14,827 bases of DNA from UBA1189 sp964570685 (GTDB lineage Bacteria > Bacteroidota > Bacteroidia > Bacteroidales > Bacteroidaceae), in the NCBI GenBank assembly GCA_964570685.1, contig CAZMZC010000068.1, positions 1 through 14,827 of the forward strand, in the 5' to 3' direction. Both the position numbers and the translations under genes were made by a program. Below the pieces are notes generated by a model, which saw nothing but the letters and a program-made list of their open reading frames with translations, was not told where the DNA came from and ran no database searches. Shown one piece after another: positions 13,536-14,827 of the stretch. Position 1 is the first letter of the stretch, and each line of letters starts with the position of its first letter.

Positions 13536-14776
13536 ACCTTATACACCCTGCGATGCTGATGCTCCACCCGTTTGAAGCCCCATTCGCGGAGCAGGGCACC
13601 GAAGTTCCGTTCACATACGCCACGCATGATACGCGGGTTGCGCTGGCGCAACTCCTCATATATCTCGGCAGCCGACATCAGCTGGGGTTTCTCTCCTTCG
13701 CGAGGGAGGCGGAAGTACTTCATGCAGTGCTCCTCCACGGGAGGCATGCAGCGGTAGGCGCGGTTGCGCAGCTCGATGTCGGTCACCTCCTCGGCGGTGA
13801 AGTGGTGCCGCTCACCATTACTTAACAGGTGCATGCACTGCGCATACAGCTGCTCATACTCGATGGGCGTGTCCACATCGATCATGTGTGCCAGCTCCAC
13901 GCAGAGGAAGCGGCGGCTACCCGTGGTGTCGGTGAGCAGGTGCGGCGTGTTGCTGGTGCCGATGAACGAGGCTATGCGGGGCAGCGTGGTGGCATTGCGG
14001 GCGTAGGCCTTGCGCATGCGCAGCGAGGGCATCTGCATCAGGTTCTTCAGCGTGCTCTGCTTGCGGGCCGAGTAGCGGTCATACTCGTCGAGGTTGATGA
14101 GCAGGCAGTCCGTCAGGCGGCGTTCACACTGGCTCTCCGCCGTGAGGTCGAAGTTATCGGTGTAGAACATCCTCAACCGGGGCGGCAGCAGAAGGCGGCA
14201 GAAGGTGCTCTTGTGCCATCCCTGCTGCTCGCTGATGAGGATGGGTGCCACGCTATTGGCATAGAGCGCCTCTTCCCTACCCTGCGCCTGTGCCACGAAG
14301 GCCAGCAACCAGCGACTGAGGTAGCCCACCATCACCTCATCATCGGTGAGGCGGCGCATCAGGGGAGCGATGCGGTCCCGTCCATCCCACTCGGGCAGTG
14401 TGGCGAAATAGTGCTTCACGGGGTGATAGTCCTCGATGTGCATCGACTCTATCGCCGTGCGCAGTCCATCGATCTTCCAGAAGTCGATGCCCTCACGCTG
14501 CAGGTCGGTGAGCCAGGTGCGGTACACACGCTGCGTGGCAGGCCGGTACTCACCCTGCGGCTCATCCCTGCGGCGATACTCCGTCTGCTCCGTCAGCACA
14601 TTGTAGCGCAGGTCATAGTCACGACGGACAAACTGCTCCAGCTCGGGAAGCGAAGGACGTTTACAATGGACAATTGACAAGGGACAATTGACAATTTTCT
14701 CCTCATCGTTAACCGTTAATCCTTCCTCGCTCACCGCTAACCGCTCACCACTAACCGTTAATCCTTCCTCGCTCAC
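13523..14776 (-). CDS. VirE/DUF3874-type ATPase, 5' end disrupted by repeats
   Basis: Up to 417 residues. From about residue 40 the protein resembles the helicase-like VirE domain of Bacteroidales: NVLTEQTEYRR, then HIEDYHPVKHYFATLPEWDG, a P-loop-like region near 177-190 (EQQGWHKST), Walker B LLINLDEYD near 224, and an Arg-finger region GSRRFLCVE. The last 110 residues look like DUF3874 (a winged-helix-like tail, EIYEELRQRNPRIM, then FGALLREWGFKR). The family is associated with mobile and primase-like functions; its role beside polysaccharide loci is unknown. The P-loop carries His where Gly is usual. The reading frame begins at a GTG inside repeat DNA with a stop shortly before; there is no ATG before the conserved part. 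Full proteins carry a VirE-N part in front, so this is probably a 5'-truncated gene or a split partner. The gene is clearly more GC-rich than the glycan operon. Confidence 0.65.
   Translation of the reverse strand: MSEEGLTVSGERLAVSEEGLTVNDEEKIVNCPLSIVHCKRPSLPELEQFVRRDYDLRYNVLTEQTEYRRRDEPQGEYRPATQRVYRTWLTDLQREGIDFWKIDGLRTAIESMHIEDYHPVKHYFATLPEWDGRDRIAPLMRRLTDDEVMVGYLSRWLLAFVAQAQGREEALYANSVAPILISEQQGWHKSTFCRLLLPPRLRMFYTDNFDLTAESQCERRLTDCLLINLDEYDRYSARKQSTLKNLMQMPSLRMRKAYARNATTLPRIASFIGTSNTPHLLTDTTGSRRFLCVELAHMIDVDTPIEYEQLYAQCMHLLSNGERHHFTAEEVTDIELRNRAYRCMPPVEEHCMKYFRLPREGEKPQLMSAAEIYEELRQRNPRIMRGVCERNFGALLREWGFKRVEHQHRRVYKVFSV
14662..14697. repeat. GACAATTGACAA repeats
   Basis: TACAATGGACAATTGACAA and GGGACAATTGACAA are near-identical neighbours with internal palindromic CAATTG. 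They are translated in the VirE-like frame as IVNCPLSIVHC, which is probably not native protein. Confidence 0.5.
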
Positions 14777-14827
14777 CGCTAACCGCTAATCCTTCCTCGC
14801 TCACCGCTAACCGCTCACCACTAACCG
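14701..14827. repeat. 42-bp tandem repeat of CTCACCGCTAACC type (copy 9)
   Basis: A unit starting TTAATCCTTCCTCGCTCACC spans 14716-14757 (42 bp). It is followed by a shortened unit (14758-14786, 29 bp) and a third, 41-base copy (14787-14827) reaching the window edge. On the minus strand it places stop codons in front of the VirE-like frame and codes SEEGLTV-type repeats within it. The array probably continues outside the window. Confidence 0.7.

Noticed and set aside
13829..14677. A 282-codon open frame on the plus strand opposite the VirE-like gene
   Set aside because: It is a shadow of a GC-rich gene: its translation is rich in His, Gly and Arg and shows no family motif, while the minus strand has clear VirE and DUF3874 features.

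Overview
The window looks like a chromosomal accessory region of a Bacteroidales bacterium (Prevotella, Bacteroides or a close relative). Reasons: several promoters fit the Bacteroidetes pattern (TTTG, 19-20 bp, TAnnTTTG); a fimbrillin-like lipoprotein is present; a VirE/DUF3874-type gene of the Bacteroidales kind is present; and the gaps are full of degenerate CTCACCGCT / GTTAATCGTTAA arrays with small hairpins. The species cannot be named from this sequence. No rRNA, tRNA or CRISPR array was seen.

Layout. (1) 282-1432, plus strand: an overlapping pair, a HipA-like kinase-fold protein and a DUF3037-like protein, under a well-formed promoter. (2) 1525-4584, minus strand: a small orphan peptide gene followed by a 940-residue lipoprotein with a fimbrillin-like N-terminal half and a phospholipase-C-like C-terminal half that appears to lack its catalytic residues. 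(3) 4648-5083: a 16-bp-stem hairpin, a MITE-like element, a repeat array, and a perfect 44-bp palindrome overlapping the fic promoter. (4) 5126-6007, plus strand: a Fic AMPylase-type protein with its own helix-turn-helix domain. (5) 6008-7170: mostly non-coding, with repeat arrays, a second inverted-repeat element, and the N- and C-terminal scraps of an AAA ATPase on opposite strands. (6) 7269-13053, plus strand: a tightly packed five-gene operon for surface glycan synthesis: a TagD-like cytidylyltransferase fused to a Gfo/Idh/MocA oxidoreductase, an SDR oxidoreductase, a TagB/TagF-like polyol-phosphate transferase, a membrane acyltransferase and a Wzx-type flippase. It has its own promoter and a hairpin-plus-T-tract terminator. 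(7) 13120-13535: hairpins and two further repeat families. (8) 13523-14776, minus strand: a VirE/DUF3874-type ATPase whose 5' end dissolves into repeats.

How the genes work together. The glycan operon reads as a short pathway. CDP-glycerol or a related CDP-polyol is made, the polyol precursor is perhaps made or modified by the two oxidoreductases, the polyol phosphate is transferred to an acceptor glycan, an acyl group may be added, and the lipid-linked unit is flipped across the inner membrane. This is a teichoic-acid-like chemistry in an apparent Gram-negative. No sugar glycosyltransferase or polymerase lies in the window, so it is probably part of a larger locus or a decoration module.

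The strongest candidates for undescribed biology are the fic palindrome (probable autoregulation by a DNA-binding Fic protein), the cytidylyltransferase-oxidoreductase fusion with an altered EKP motif, the apparently dead phospholipase-like surface lipoprotein, and the modular repeats. The repeats bracket operons in inverted orientation and even supply the last codons of two genes.
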